Origin: Rugalucina vietnamica
Taxonomy: Eukaryota; Mollusca; Bivalvia; Lucinida; Lucinidae
Assembly (NCBI GenBank): GCA_964017185.1
Contig: OZ024871.1
Location: 31,596,488 to 31,660,487, forward strand
Reading direction: 5' to 3'
DNA: 64,000 nucleotides
Below, one piece after another: positions 49,901 through 61,458 of this stretch. Under the pieces are notes generated by a model. The model had not been told where the DNA came from. It made no database searches and worked only from the letters and a program-made list of their open reading frames with translations. Position numbers and translations under genes: made by a program. Within the stretch, counting starts at the first letter, position 1. Each line of letters begins with the position of its first letter.

Positions 49901-52900
49901 ATTTTCTTTTTATGGGTACATAGCTCATAAATTTGTCTTCCTTCTGAGATTTTATCACTCCACTGTGTAGCAGTAATCACGTCATTGATCAGATATCAAA
50001 AATCTGACACACGAAAAACGACTAGAATACTAGATTTTAGTATCTGACGTCAATCTGTTGTGTAGCGTATAACTATTAGACGTTAGAATATTTTTGAAAA
50101 GCGTTAAACGATAATCGAAAGAGGAATAAAACGGATTATGGAAGGTAAGGCATGTTAAATTGCGATTGAAAGTGGGCATTTGCGCATCTGGGGACTTAAC
50201 GAAACTAAAGACGGCGCTGTATAAGCAATGATAATCTGGTACAGCAAGAACATGTCCCTCTAGTAAAGAAATACATATACTTCAGGATTAGAAATGCGAT
50301 TATTCTTTATTTATTATAATCAGGTTTACAATATATTAACAACATGAGGATCATACATTATAACACAATTTGCATAATAAACACAATGCACAAAGATTAT
50401 ATCGATAGATGAAATTTGATTAGTAGGCATGCACAATGCGGGAAACAATAAACCAACAACAACTACATTCAGCATCTCACCCATTTCATATTCAAGGAAA
50501 AACACATTGCGCACAGAAATGTAATCAAATACAACGATAAACAACTTGTTTATGCCTCAAACTCATTCAATACAAAAAAGAAATAATGACATAACCGCCC
50601 AGGAGACGAGCATATTTAATTATTTATAAGATTAATTATGCCATCAATCTTCAACAAAAACTATGCTTCAAGATTATGGAAGATGAAAGAGCAACTTATC
50701 ATCAAAATGTATTTTAAAAGGTGGGTCGGGCAAATGTTTCGAGTTTCTATACTACTTATGAAGTGGGTGCATTAATATTTATTACCTATCATAATCATTG
50801 AGAGCTACATTCATCAAACATATCAAAGATTATCTATTAATACATGACGTTTAATTTCTAAAACTCATCGTGAAATGCTACAAAACAGATATATAAAGTG
50901 ATGTATGGGAAGATTTAAGAGATAAAAATTTGAATTAGCTTTTTTATCCATGATTTATTCTATCTTGGCACTTCAATTTATATGTGTGAATCCTTCTGAA
51001 ATTAATAAGAAATTCCTTCTTGTGTGAGCCTAATGTCTTTTTGAATGGGTTGATAACTTGCATTAGTGTTATACGTAGCTTTAACGTTGATCGTTAATTT
51101 TCATTTTCAGTTTAAATGTTCTTAAATATCATGCTGCTTGCCTGTCAGCTTCAAGGGGCCACGACATCTGCTTGCTGCGTGGATCAGACGGGATCTTTCT
51201 GCTGGCGGTCGTGCTGTGCGATTGCTCAATGTGATAGAAGAAGCCAGAGACGGCGAAGGCAAATCTAATAACACGATTTCAATCCGGAAGTTGTCACCAT
51301 GGTCGCGGTCATGTGACCTCTCCGTCTTCTATCTTCTGCGCAAATTCGGAACATTTGTGAGATCTTCCCCTGTTCGATTTAACGGAACATCACGTACATA
51401 TCTCCGTATGAAAGTTACTCCAGATTTGCACCTTACTTAATTATAGTAAAATTGGGGAAATCGGGGGTTGGTATAAAATTATAAAATTTTAAAGCTTTAT
51501 TCATAAAATAATATTTTGTGGCCATCTTTTAGAAATGATTCGAAAAGGCGATCATAAATCATAGTCAGGACTTTGAGCATCTCAAGATGTTTCCGTAATG
51601 AGCAGAGGAAGTATGTTTTCTCCTGACCACCTGGCTAAGTCTGAGCCTGCCCAGGGAAAGTGGTTCAAGTCAAACCATCCATACATATAAGCTTTTGTGG
51701 TTTACTTGGGTGGTTATATTTGAAGCACTTTTTGGACGTCATGACATGCTTATTTTGGGTTAAAGTCTTATAAAGTGGAGGCAACGTCCCTACATGACCG
51801 AAGCTGTTGACTAAGACATAAACTCAAACAAACAAAACAAAACAAACAAACAAACAAAACTTTTAAGAGACGTAAATCGAGTAGCATTTGCCACAAGGCC
51901 TTTTCTGAAACAAATTAAACGCAGCATGCCCCCCGAGCATGCCTTACTGATGATTTGGACTCTAAAAGGGGCATTGTTAGCTGCAATTTATGCTACTATT
52001 TATAAGCTTCATTTGTTCTCTATGCCTTTATTATGGAATCATGTTCACCATGGGTACCAAAGCTGAATGTATGCAACAGAGAACGCATGTATGATTGGCG
52101 TTACGTGGGGTTAATTTGTTAGTATTGAGGCTTAACGTCCCAGTCAACAATTTTTCAGTCATGTCTGGACGGAGCCAACGCTTCCTGTGTTTAAAAATAC
52201 TGTAGACAGTTAATGAGTCGTGCTCAAGGACACACACTTTAGTTCATCAATAAAGTACATTAAACAACGCTTCGCCTAATGATAGTCCATGATATAAAAC
52301 ACAGCAAGTATGAATACAGTTTTAAAACGCAGCTAAATGGTTGCGGTTTAAAATGCAGATAAAATGGTCATGATTGTTAGGTTTTAAAGATGATGCAGGT
52401 GATAAAATTTCAAGATTTGGTGATGGCTCTTTAACTTTTTAGATCACGATTTTATACATTTTGATACCTGATGTTCTTATCCGAATGTCGGTCTGAATAT
52501 ATTCTTAGATATTAGATGACCCATAAAGTCTAAAAACATAGTATACTAACTGCGAGCTGAAAATGGCAAATGTACAATTTCTTACCAGCATCAAAGTCTC
52601 TCCACCTAGTAGTTAATCACAAGAAATAAACTGACAACTTGAATGCACATTATGTCTAAGGTGGTGGGCTACTCATTACGAACCAACTCCAGGCAATACA
52701 CTTACAGCTGTAAACATTGAAAACGAATACTCACACTCTTTCTTTGGAAGAAAAAATAGAAACCTTGTACACCCTGTGCACCCAAATTTAGTATATAGAA
52801 GTTGAGTGTAAAGGGGTTGACATGTACACGTACATAACAGATATGTTATCCAGCTGTAACGCTTCAAATAATAAATTTCTATTTATTGTATAAATATACT

Positions 52901-53336
52901 CGTATATATGTCTTTCTTGCATTTGTCGTCGTCTGTAATACCTAGACTTCGAGCAAAACAGTGCTAGGCCGTGAGGACCAATTAATTTGTTTAGATTACA
53001 ACATTCAATAATTTTCGAGAAATGCATTTGGTCAGAGGCTTATAACAATAAGTCCATGGCCTTTCACATTTATTTGATACGTAAGAGCTTTACTAACAGC
53101 ATATAGTGTCACTGTTTGGCAGCCGTATACTCTGATGTTCCTACATTTATATACCTGAAATCAGTTGCCCTTGGGTGACGGCAAAGTCGCGTATTCAGTC
53201 TTGCCTACTCTGTCCTACTCTGTTCGCCGGTCACCAACGCAACTTTGAACATTACAGGAGTCGCCTTACATACGTCTAATTCTTTCTAAATGCCCCTCGT
53301 ATACAATGTTCCAATGGTACAAATGGCATATTAAAT
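46950..53336. other. Long non-coding stretch with SINE-like copies
   Basis: No gene is recognised. 51613-51800 is the inverse of 36393-36575. A further partial copy is near 52120-52170 (CTTAACGTCCCAGTCAACAA). The word AATTTGAAAAATGAATGATACT occurs at 47988 and 48629. An A/C-rich run of CAAA units lies at 51825-51862. A CRE-type TGACGTCA is at 50045-50052. Confidence 0.5.
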
Positions 53337-53570
53337 GAGCCACCTCATGGGAAAACCAACAATCTGCATATGCGAAAACAAATGCGCAGATCAGCTTCGC
53401 GGTAACCGCGAAGCTGATCAGCGCCTTTGTTTTCGCTACTCGGATAGTACAATTCATCCTCTACTTAAACTCGAAATTTCAAGCTTCTAGCTCTTTTCTG
53501 TGCTTGTACAGGCTGGTTTGTGTCGGACCTGTTCGGAAACCACATTGTTGGTTTTCCCACGAGGCGGCTC
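53337..53570 (+). mobile_element. Hairpin MITE family, copy 3 (234 bp)
   Basis: Begins GAGCCACCTCATGGGAAAAC and ends GTTTTCCCACGAGGCGGCTC, giving TIRs of about 20 bp, and is flanked by AAAT on both sides (53333-53336 and 53571-53574). The internal hairpin at 53372-53436 pairs GATCAGCTTCGCGG with CCGCGAAGCTGATC. Non-coding. Confidence 0.9.
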
Positions 53571-54286
53571 AAATGCTGATACAATCGCGGCCATTATATA
53601 GATCAGTCAGATTCGCCCTCTTAGCGTTTGTCTATTATCGTAAATTATCATCAGTATAAATTATTTCTACGGAAGCTTAAGTTATGAGCAGATCTAATAC
53701 ATCATACAAACTGAACATTATGATATAGCAGTATAGTTTCTGTCGATTTAAATGGACCATAATGTTCTATAAATCAATTCTGAATGATCCTACACAACAG
53801 ACCGACTTAAGATGGAAGAATTGAGCGAAGCAATAAATAAAAGTAAATGGTCACATAAAATAGTTCACAGTCAAAGGCACAAAATGAACGTATTTTCAAA
53901 AGCATCCTATTTCCCTTTGATCATGGAATTAGTTCCACGATTTAATGGTGGAAATAATTTGGGAAAATGCAATGCAGTGATTTAAATTGATGACTTTCCT
54001 AAATTGAAACGCACATTTAAAAACTATGTAATGCAACTAGGAATGTATGATATCTACTGTGCATGTAACGTGGAAATTGCACTACTTTACTGGGTGGTTT
54101 CGTTGTGTTGATTTCAGATTCAAGTTTGAAAAAGTATTGGCCTATTATCTTCGGCCTGCTTCGGAGCATGACTCCTAATATTGATGTGATGTAGCCTAAA
54201 AGAAGCCGAATGTTTTTGGCGCAAAGTGTGTGCAATTCCGAAACAAAATGCGATAACAACATCGGTGGTGTAGGGGGACTGAGTCC

Positions 54287-54561
54287 TGGACCCTGTTGCA
54301 TAAAACTCTATTAACTCTTAATTGTAGGTTAAAGTCCCAGTTAACTTAATGGCAACTTTATTCCTGCTGCATTTTTGTCTATGAAAATCAACACTAGTGT
54401 ATTCTTGATGCTGTCATTCGCTAGTGTAACCTGGTAACTCCGGAGGTACTTTACAATTGTTTTCTGCAGCATAAATTTAATGTCATCTTTACTAAGAGAG
54501 TTCTTGAACTTAATGGCAGCTTAGGGTTTAATTATAGCTTAAGTTCATGCAACAGGGCCCT
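54287..54561. mobile_element. MITE with GGNCCCTGTTGCAT inverted ends
   Basis: The left end GGACCCTGTTGCATAAA (54288) pairs with the right end TTCATGCAACAGGGCCC (54544-54560). The 270-bp interior repeats the word AACTTAATGGCA near both ends. Non-coding. The target duplication is not clear. Confidence 0.55.
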
Positions 54562-54773
54562 GAATATTAAACAGTGACGAGGGAAATGCATATCATGATG
54601 GAATAACCTCGACTATGCAAAGAATACAAGAACATGTTATGAGTTATGTTATAAAATGTAAAACACCAACAAAAATGTGAATCATGGTGCAATTTGCAAT
54701 GATAGACATCCCATGAATAAATAATAACATTACACTTTGAAATATTCACGCTGTTACATCCTTATGTTAATGT

Positions 54774-55009
54774 TTCAGCCGCCTCATGAGAAAAGCAACA
54801 TTTTGCACATGCGAAAACAAAGACGCAGATCAGCTTCGCAGTAACTGCGAAGCTGATCAGCGTCTTTGTTTTCGCTACACAAATAGTAGAATTCTTCTTC
54901 TTTCTAAATCCACAATTTCCAGCTTCTAGCGATCTTCTGAGCTTGCACAGCTCGGTTTGTGTCGGACCTGTTCGGAAACCACATTGAAGGTTTTCTCATT
55001 ACGCGGCTC
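54774..55009 (+). mobile_element. Hairpin MITE family, copy 4 (236 bp)
   Basis: Begins CAGCCGCCTCATGAGAAAAG and ends TTTTCTCATTACGCGGCTC, flanked on both sides by GTTT (54770-54773 and 55010-55013). The hairpin 54811-54875 is close to perfect over 65 nt, with arms reading GCGAAAACAAAGACGCAGAT and its complement. Non-coding. Confidence 0.9.
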
Positions 55010-55329
55010 GTTTATTGAATTCAATTTGGCGCCATAATAAAATACTCTAGCACAGAAGTGGCATAAAATAATGGGGAGACTTCAAAGTTACATAAATATC
55101 AATAAATGCATGATTATTTGCGTTTAATCTTTCTAATGTTATAATGTTAGAGGCAACTATGCAATAATTTTCGAGTTTATGGCAAAACGCATATCCGATT
55201 CTTAACAGTAGAGCTGTAACTTGCAGCTGTTGATCTTGAATCTGAAGTAAGCGTGCCTTGGGTTCAGGTTAATGAACATGACATGAAAGCCACAACAAAG
55301 AAATGGAACATGAACTGAAAAAAACGAGA

Positions 55330-55400
55330 AGAAAATCCACGTCCCTGACGGGATTCGAACCTAGGACTCCTTAGACAGAAATAATCGATTCGCTTACGCT
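55330..55400 (-). other. tRNA-like fragment (box B)
   Basis: The minus strand contains the exact box-B-type word GGTTCGAATCC within CTAGGTTCGAATCCCGTCAG. A matching box A and acceptor stem were not found, so this is likely a SINE head or dead tRNA. It directly adjoins a repeat that recurs at 58.4 and 59.0 kb. Confidence 0.3.
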
Positions 55401-55409
55401 GTGTGTCAG

Positions 55410-55575
55410 ATTGTAGTCAATACATACAATCTGTTATATCGACACCCTGTATCCGCATGCTAATGTTATTGTTTACCACTGGAAATGTTGATGAATTCGT
55501 ACGTAAAAATGACAATTAGCAGACGATTCTGAGAATAAAATGTCATTTTTCGCTTATTTCTACACGATCTGCCCC
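55410..55575 (-). repeat. Inverted copy of the 58.99-59.15 kb repeat
   Basis: Complementary to 58985-59150. Shared words (as complement) include AACAGGTTGTA, GTGTCGAT, CATTAGCATGCGGATACAGG and AGAATAAAATGTCATTTTTCGC. A third, same-orientation relative lies at 58360-58500. This is a dispersed repeat with no open frame recognised. Confidence 0.7.
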
Positions 55576-56044
55576 TTTTAGAATACCTGAGGAATCTCAC
55601 TCTTACCTTTATCCTATTGCATGTACTTTTTCCCCGATTTACCTTTTTAGAGGGCACGATAAAGGGAAACAAGACGCTGACGCTGTAAGCAGGCACCCAA
55701 AGTTCATTTCAGTCCTAATTAGTTCTACGTTATGTAAATATACCCAGGGAATATAAACTACCAAACTCAAAGCTTTGATTGTTCTTAAAAAGGCCGTTTT
55801 CCAGTTTTCATGTTATTGTTTTCGTGAGTAGGTGTTATTACATTTCCCTGCTAAGTTATTACTTCTTCGGGTAAAAAATAACAAATGATAAGGTTTCCTA
55901 CTGTTGATAGTGATGCCTTCCTATATTTAATAAAAAATGGGTGAGCATAAATCTCGACTTTCTAACAGGAAATTGATTTAAGAGGTATATTGGGAATATT
56001 TTTATTTCTATATGTGTTTATTTTTCTAAAAACAACTGACTGTG

Positions 56045-56160
56045 TGATTTTCGAACAGGCCCGACACAAACCGAACTGTACAAACATAAATGATGGCTAG
56101 ATACTTGAAATTTTAGATTTAGAAAATCGACAAATTGTCCTATCCATGTGGACGTCGCGT
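56045..56160 (-). mobile_element. Partial hairpin MITE copy
   Basis: Contains GGCCCGACACAAACCGAACT, GAAATTTTAGATTTAG and TGTCCTATCCATGTGG, which match one side of the 235-bp family, but the hairpin and one TIR are missing. Confidence 0.45.
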
Positions 56161-56920
56161 CAGGAATTGCCTTCATATTTATCATGTCAAAATCAACGTA
56201 AATTACGACGTTGTTTTATTTGAAGGTGAATAACTAAAGTTTTGTTCGGAAGAGTACATTATGTCTTTAAAGACTTAGCCCCTGAAGGAGCTATATTGGT
56301 ACCATTGTTTATTCGGTTAATGACCCCTAATCATCCTTAGATCAAATGACTGTCATAATGAGGTATTTATCACATTTTGCAGGGAACAACAAAGAGACCC
56401 CCAAAGGATAATACCTTTAGTTCCACTCTTTATTGGTTTTATGCATGGTCCCTATTAACCTGTGCAATAAAACTGCCTCCCTCCGCAATCGATATTGATT
56501 CTTCCTCTTTTTGGCCCCTACCTGTCCGCGAATTTTACAGACTACATGTACTCTGAAAGCTTTACCTGAAGTCGTTCTAGTCAACGCATTTAAGAATGCA
56601 AACATACAACAAATCCAGAATCACTTGTGAAAACGCACGACGCTTCAACGTTAGATTTGGCAGAATAATTACAGAGCTATGAGCATTGGAATGTTTGTTA
56701 GTGCAGACCGTTGTTACAAGTATACAAGTTGGTTTTTAGACAAAATCGCCACGTAAATAGGTACCACGCTAAAATGCGACGTAGCAAAATCGATCGAATT
56801 GCGCTTTTCAAAACGAGTTTTTTGATAAAATTTGAGCACAATCCCATAACGAATAAACATGCTACACGTACATTCAGAATTGTTATGATGACTTTTCCGT
56901 ATGACGGCAACTTCAGAACA

Positions 56921-57650
56921 GCGAAAACAAAGGCGCTGATCAGCTTCGCAGATACTGCGACGCTGATCTGCGCCTTTGTTTGCGCATATACATGTATACA
57001 AAACGTTGGTGTTTTCACGACGGTACTCATATAGGACCTCTGGTCCTATAAATACTCACCTGGGATATGCGACCTAAGCTGACCTTGGTATAAAATAGGT
57101 CAAGGTCATCATTGGGGTAATGATGTATACAAACTTTGTAGAGCCGTAAACAAAGGCGCTAATCAGCTTGGCAGATACTGCGATACTGATTTGTGCCTTT
57201 GTTTTCGCATATATACAAAACGTTGGTGTTTTCACGATGGTACCCATATAGGACCAATGGTCCTATAAATACTCACCTTGGATATGCGACCTAAGCTGAC
57301 CTTTGTATAAAATAGGTCAAGGTCATCACTGGGGTCATGATGTATAGAAACTTTGTAGAGCCGAAAACAAAGGCGCCAATCAGCTTGGCAGATACTGCGA
57401 TGCTGATCTGCGCCTTTGTTTTCGCATATATATATATACAAAACGTTGGTGTTTTCACGACGGCACTCATATAGGACCTGGTCCTATAAATACTCACCTT
57501 GGATATGCGACCTAAGCTGACCTTGGTATAAAATAGGTCAAGGTCATCACTGGGGTCATGATGTATACAAACTTTGTAGAGCCGAAAACAAAGACACTGA
57601 TCAGCTTGGCAGATACTGCGATGCTGATCTGCGCCTTTCATTACGAAAAC
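56921..57650. repeat. Tandem array of about 220-bp units built around the hairpin
   Basis: Four hairpins of the same type (56921, 57147, 57362, 57582) occur at 215-225 bp spacing. Between them each unit has GTTGGTGTTTTCACGA, ATATAGGACC, GATATGCGACCTAAGCTGAC and AATAGGTCAAGGTCATCA. Minus-strand frames reading ENKGADQHRSICQADQ are translations of the hairpin and not a protein family. Hairpin arms have diverged more in units 2-4 than in unit 1. Confidence 0.85.
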
Positions 57651-57720
57651 TTGCCCATGCAATATACAGAGATTTTTTTACCTTTGAAAATTGAAAATTA
57701 TCAGCTGAAAAATTTTGATA

Positions 57721-57830
57721 GTTTTCTTATTTTTGCTCAAAACATAGATTGTGGGTAGACGTTAGAACCGCCTCGCCGATGCGGCTTTAACGAGTACCCA
57801 CAATCTATTTTTGGAGCAAAAATAAGAAAA
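57721..57830. mobile_element. Palindromic MITE (110 bp)
   Basis: Arms at 57721-57757 and 57795-57830 pair as GTTTTCTTATTTTTGCTC and TAGATTGTGGGTA against their complements. The loop is GC-rich. Non-coding. Confidence 0.7.
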
Positions 57831-58008
57831 ATAGGTATACCCCTGCATACCCGAGTTTTGCTATATAAAAGTGGGGTTAAATGGGGTATACTTTTCACGG
57901 ACATGCTTTCATGATGTGTTTTCTCATATGCAAAACGTTTGTGTTTTGCCAACGGTACTCATATATAGTCAAAAAAGGGAACTACAGTACATATAACCTC
58001 TTTTGCCT

Positions 58009-58083
58009 CAGATTACATTTCAGGCTATCACAATCACACATAACAGTGTTATTTGTGATTGTGATAGCCTGAAATGTAATCTG
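58009..58083. repeat. Perfect 30-bp inverted repeat
   Basis: 58009-58038 (CAGATTACATTTCAGGCTAT and on through CACAATCACA) is the exact complement of 58054-58083, around a 15-nt loop. Looser pairing extends outward through TTTTGC. A related word is at 58553-58590. It forms a long stable hairpin if transcribed. Confidence 0.9.
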
Positions 58084-58107
58084 CCATGCAAAAGGGTAAA
58101 CAATGGC

Positions 58108-59135
58108 AATAAATAAGCAGTGGAAAATCATAGCAATGCGTTTTAAATATGGCATTTTTGGCTTTGATTCATGACTTAAAGGTAATATTTTACTGTCTTT
58201 CTGGTCACAATTATTGCCTGTACACTATCATAAAACGTAAATAAAGGAAAATCACAGAGAAATTACTTACAGCGTCTACAACTTGTTTTCCGTTATTATG
58301 TCTTCTAAAACGGTATATCGGGAACCATGCATGTGAAATAGGATCAAGGTCAAAGTGTGAGTCCTCAGATCGTCCAGAAATAAGCGACAAACGACATTTT
58401 ATTCTCAGAATCGTGTGTTAATTGTCGTTTTACGTACGTAATCTTCAACATTTTAACCATAATATTAGCTTGAGAATACAGGGTGCCGATATAACAGGTT
58501 GACTGCCGTGTATCTGTACTGTTCCTGTGTTCATAACAACTCTTTTGCATTACAGATTACATCTTTAATGCAATCACAGTCACACATACCCATAAACACT
58601 CTTTATATGCATTCATAGTCACTCAACATAATGAACATGATCCTTTTACATCAACACATCAACGTGAGGATACTATGACGTCAACAGTAAGAAACCTTAT
58701 CTTAGCTGGAAGAAATAATAACACTGGCAATAAATAAGCAGTGGAAAACAATAACAACGCTTTTTTATATGGTATTTTTGGCTTTGATTCACGACTTAAA
58801 AAATAATATTTTACCGTCTTTTCGGCTGGAAATATTGCATGTATACTATCATAAAACGTAAATAAAAGAAAGTTACAGAAAATTTACTTACAGCGTCTAC
58901 TTCTTGTTTTCCTTTATCGTGTCTTTTAAAACGGTAAATCGGAGAAATGGTACGTGCAATAGGATAAAGGTAAGAGTGAGATACCTTAAATATTCTTAAA
59001 GGGACAGATCGTGTAGAAATAAGCGAAAAAATGACATTTTATTCTCAGAATCGTCTGCTAATTGTCATTTTACGTACGAATTCATCAACATTTCCAGTAG
59101 TAAACAATAACATTAGCATGCGGATACAGGGTGTC
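58108..59135. repeat. Direct duplication of about 620 bp
   Basis: 58108-58330 matches 58727-58945 (shared CAATAAATAAGCAGTGGAAA, ACTATCATAAAACGTAAATA, TTACTTACAGCGTCTAC), and 58360-58500 matches 58985-59135 (GAAATAAGCG, TTTTATTCTCAGAATCGT). The two copies are about 620 bp apart and diverged. No open frame is seen. Confidence 0.8.
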
Positions 59136-59150
59136 GACATAACAGGTTGT

Positions 59151-61458
59151 ATGTAGTGGTAGTTATCGATTGAAAAGCTAGCTGTGCGAGTATCATGTGA
59201 TCTGCCATGCCCAACCTTCCAACCAAGGCACAAGCAACCGCTGCAGCAGAAACTGATGCTACCTTCCCCTGCTGTTGTCCCATAAACAAAATTAAAACGA
59301 AATAGCTCAGTTTTAAAATAATCGTATTTGGAAGTTCTCAGATGGCTTGTCTTAAAGTATAATCTCTTTTATGGCCTTAATTTGAACGGAGGGCACGAAA
59401 CGTGCAAATGCAACAAATGAAGGTTAACATTAAAGTGAAGTTTATGTTAAAACTCCCATTAAACATCCAACCATATCCAATTTTAGACATATTTTAAACA
59501 ATAATTGTGCTAGGAAGGAATTAAATGTTGCATTTGATTTTGAATTACTGCCATTACTTTGAAGAAGAAAATCGGTTTAAAATTTATGGCTGGGAATTAA
59601 GATGACTAAAACTGAATTATGTATCGTAAATTCGTCAAACAAGGAGTTATGAGCCAAGTTGTTACAAAGATTGCCTTTGCCAAGTCGAGCTAAAGTGTTA
59701 TAGACTAGTCTTTGGATCCCCGCTGTCGAATCGATGCCTACATAGCGTTCTAAGACTAGACCAAATTAGTGGCAACCCTATTCAGAACGTAAAACCGTTA
59801 ACTACGCTATATCGCCACACACGCTGGTTTGAGCACCACCCGGTCGAGATGCCTGATGTCTTGTCTTGGCTCTTATTTTACGGCACACTGTTGTCTCTAT
59901 GACTGGAGGAAGATAAGAACCCGATATTTTCGAAAACCAACCTGCCAATGTTACGCCATTAAAATAGAACTTTCATTCATTTTATGGATCATGTTCATTA
60001 AATTTTCATTTAGGTCGCTGTTTTGTTTCATTTGAGTCAGGGTTCATACCTTTGAACATTCTGTATTGAATATTGTTTGACTGTTAATAGAAATCACTTC
60101 TCACATCACTTGAAAGGCCCAGAGTAATTCTAGTGACAGTGTGTGCATTATGTCTACAAAGCTTCCGCGCATTCATCTTGGAATCTAACTTACATGACTA
60201 TTAGTTTAAACATATTTTATTGCCTTTTTATGTACAATGGGGTTGGGCTACAAATTCTATCAACATTAGGTTCAGGCCGCCCCCTGCATGACTATTGTAT
60301 AGCCCAGCATAGAAAATTATTAATGTCTCCGTCCTTTATAACGCCAGTTCTGAGAATGTTGATCCTTATTTGGAGTAATTTAATTTCAACTCGTTTTCAA
60401 TGTTCATATGTCAAATCAACATGGCTACTGCGTAGTGCATTCCGTATCATTCAGCGGCTTCGTAGGGGAGAAAATTCTGTTACCACCAGAGGTGGGCAAA
60501 ATATCATATAAGCCATGCCATAATACGGTGCCCCTCTAGTCTATATGGAACATGGACCAGTTTCTGAGTTTTAACTACATAATCAGAATTCAAATAAGCA
60601 CCGTTTAAGTTATCATACCATCGCGACTGTTTTCAGTAAATGCGCTCCTATCAGACTGCTTAACAGCATAGCATGACGATAATCTTCTTTACATATGGTA
60701 CACACATGTTTGTTTGTGATGCGCACTATGTGACCAAATCAATGTTTGATAGTTGATTGATACACTCCATATTTAGCTGACATTTTTGGGTATTAAGAAC
60801 AAATGCACAACTTGCATGTGAAACAACAATACGATGGGTGTGCCAGGTATTATTCACATATGGTAAACATTTAAACATTTTCTATATATCATGATAAAAA
60901 GTGCAATGAGTGCAATTACTGGTCAATCAGTTGCAATAACGATTTAAAAATAATAATAAAATAAAAATAATAATAAGATGAAAATCATAAGATCAACACA
61001 GTGTGATTGTCGCCCGTCTACGATAGGATTTTCCAAAAGAAACAGCGAAGAAAGCCGACAGAATCCAAATAAGAAAAATGTATGGTTCTCGAGATATTTT
61101 ACATGCCATTCGACAAAGCGGGAAACCAGCCAGCAACGTTTTACCGACAGGAACTGACTATTGAAAGGCAGAAAGTGATTGGTTAGATCTATTCCGACCA
61201 ATCATACATTTGGTCTTGAAACTGGTTCGGTGTTCTTTGCTGTGGATGGACTTGATTTAGCGATTATGAGTGTAAACAGTCGTTTCGCAAGTCGTTTCGT
61301 CTCCTGGACACAAGATTTCGGTTCTGTATTTTGATTAGGCAGGATGTTCAACAGAACATTACACCCCAGCACACAAATGGATAGACAGAGGTTTAAAAGT
61401 GTAACGCGATGTAGGTTAGACAGTTGATCTACATGTATATCCTGACAGATAACCATTC
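59151..61458. other. Non-coding stretch
   Basis: No recognised gene. A low-complexity AAT/AAAAT tract lies at 60944-60977. The 122-residue open frame at 60143-60511 has no family motif. Confidence 0.5.

Noticed and set aside
51138..51440. 100-residue plus-strand open frame
   Set aside because: No motif or family is recognised and there is no flanking exon evidence; it is near chance length for this window.
56698..57662. Minus-strand frames reading ENKGADQHRSICQADQ
   Set aside because: They are translations of the hairpin arms in the 220-bp array and MITE, present in both orientations.
60143..60511. 122-residue plus-strand open frame
   Set aside because: No recognised domain; composition is like the surrounding non-coding DNA.
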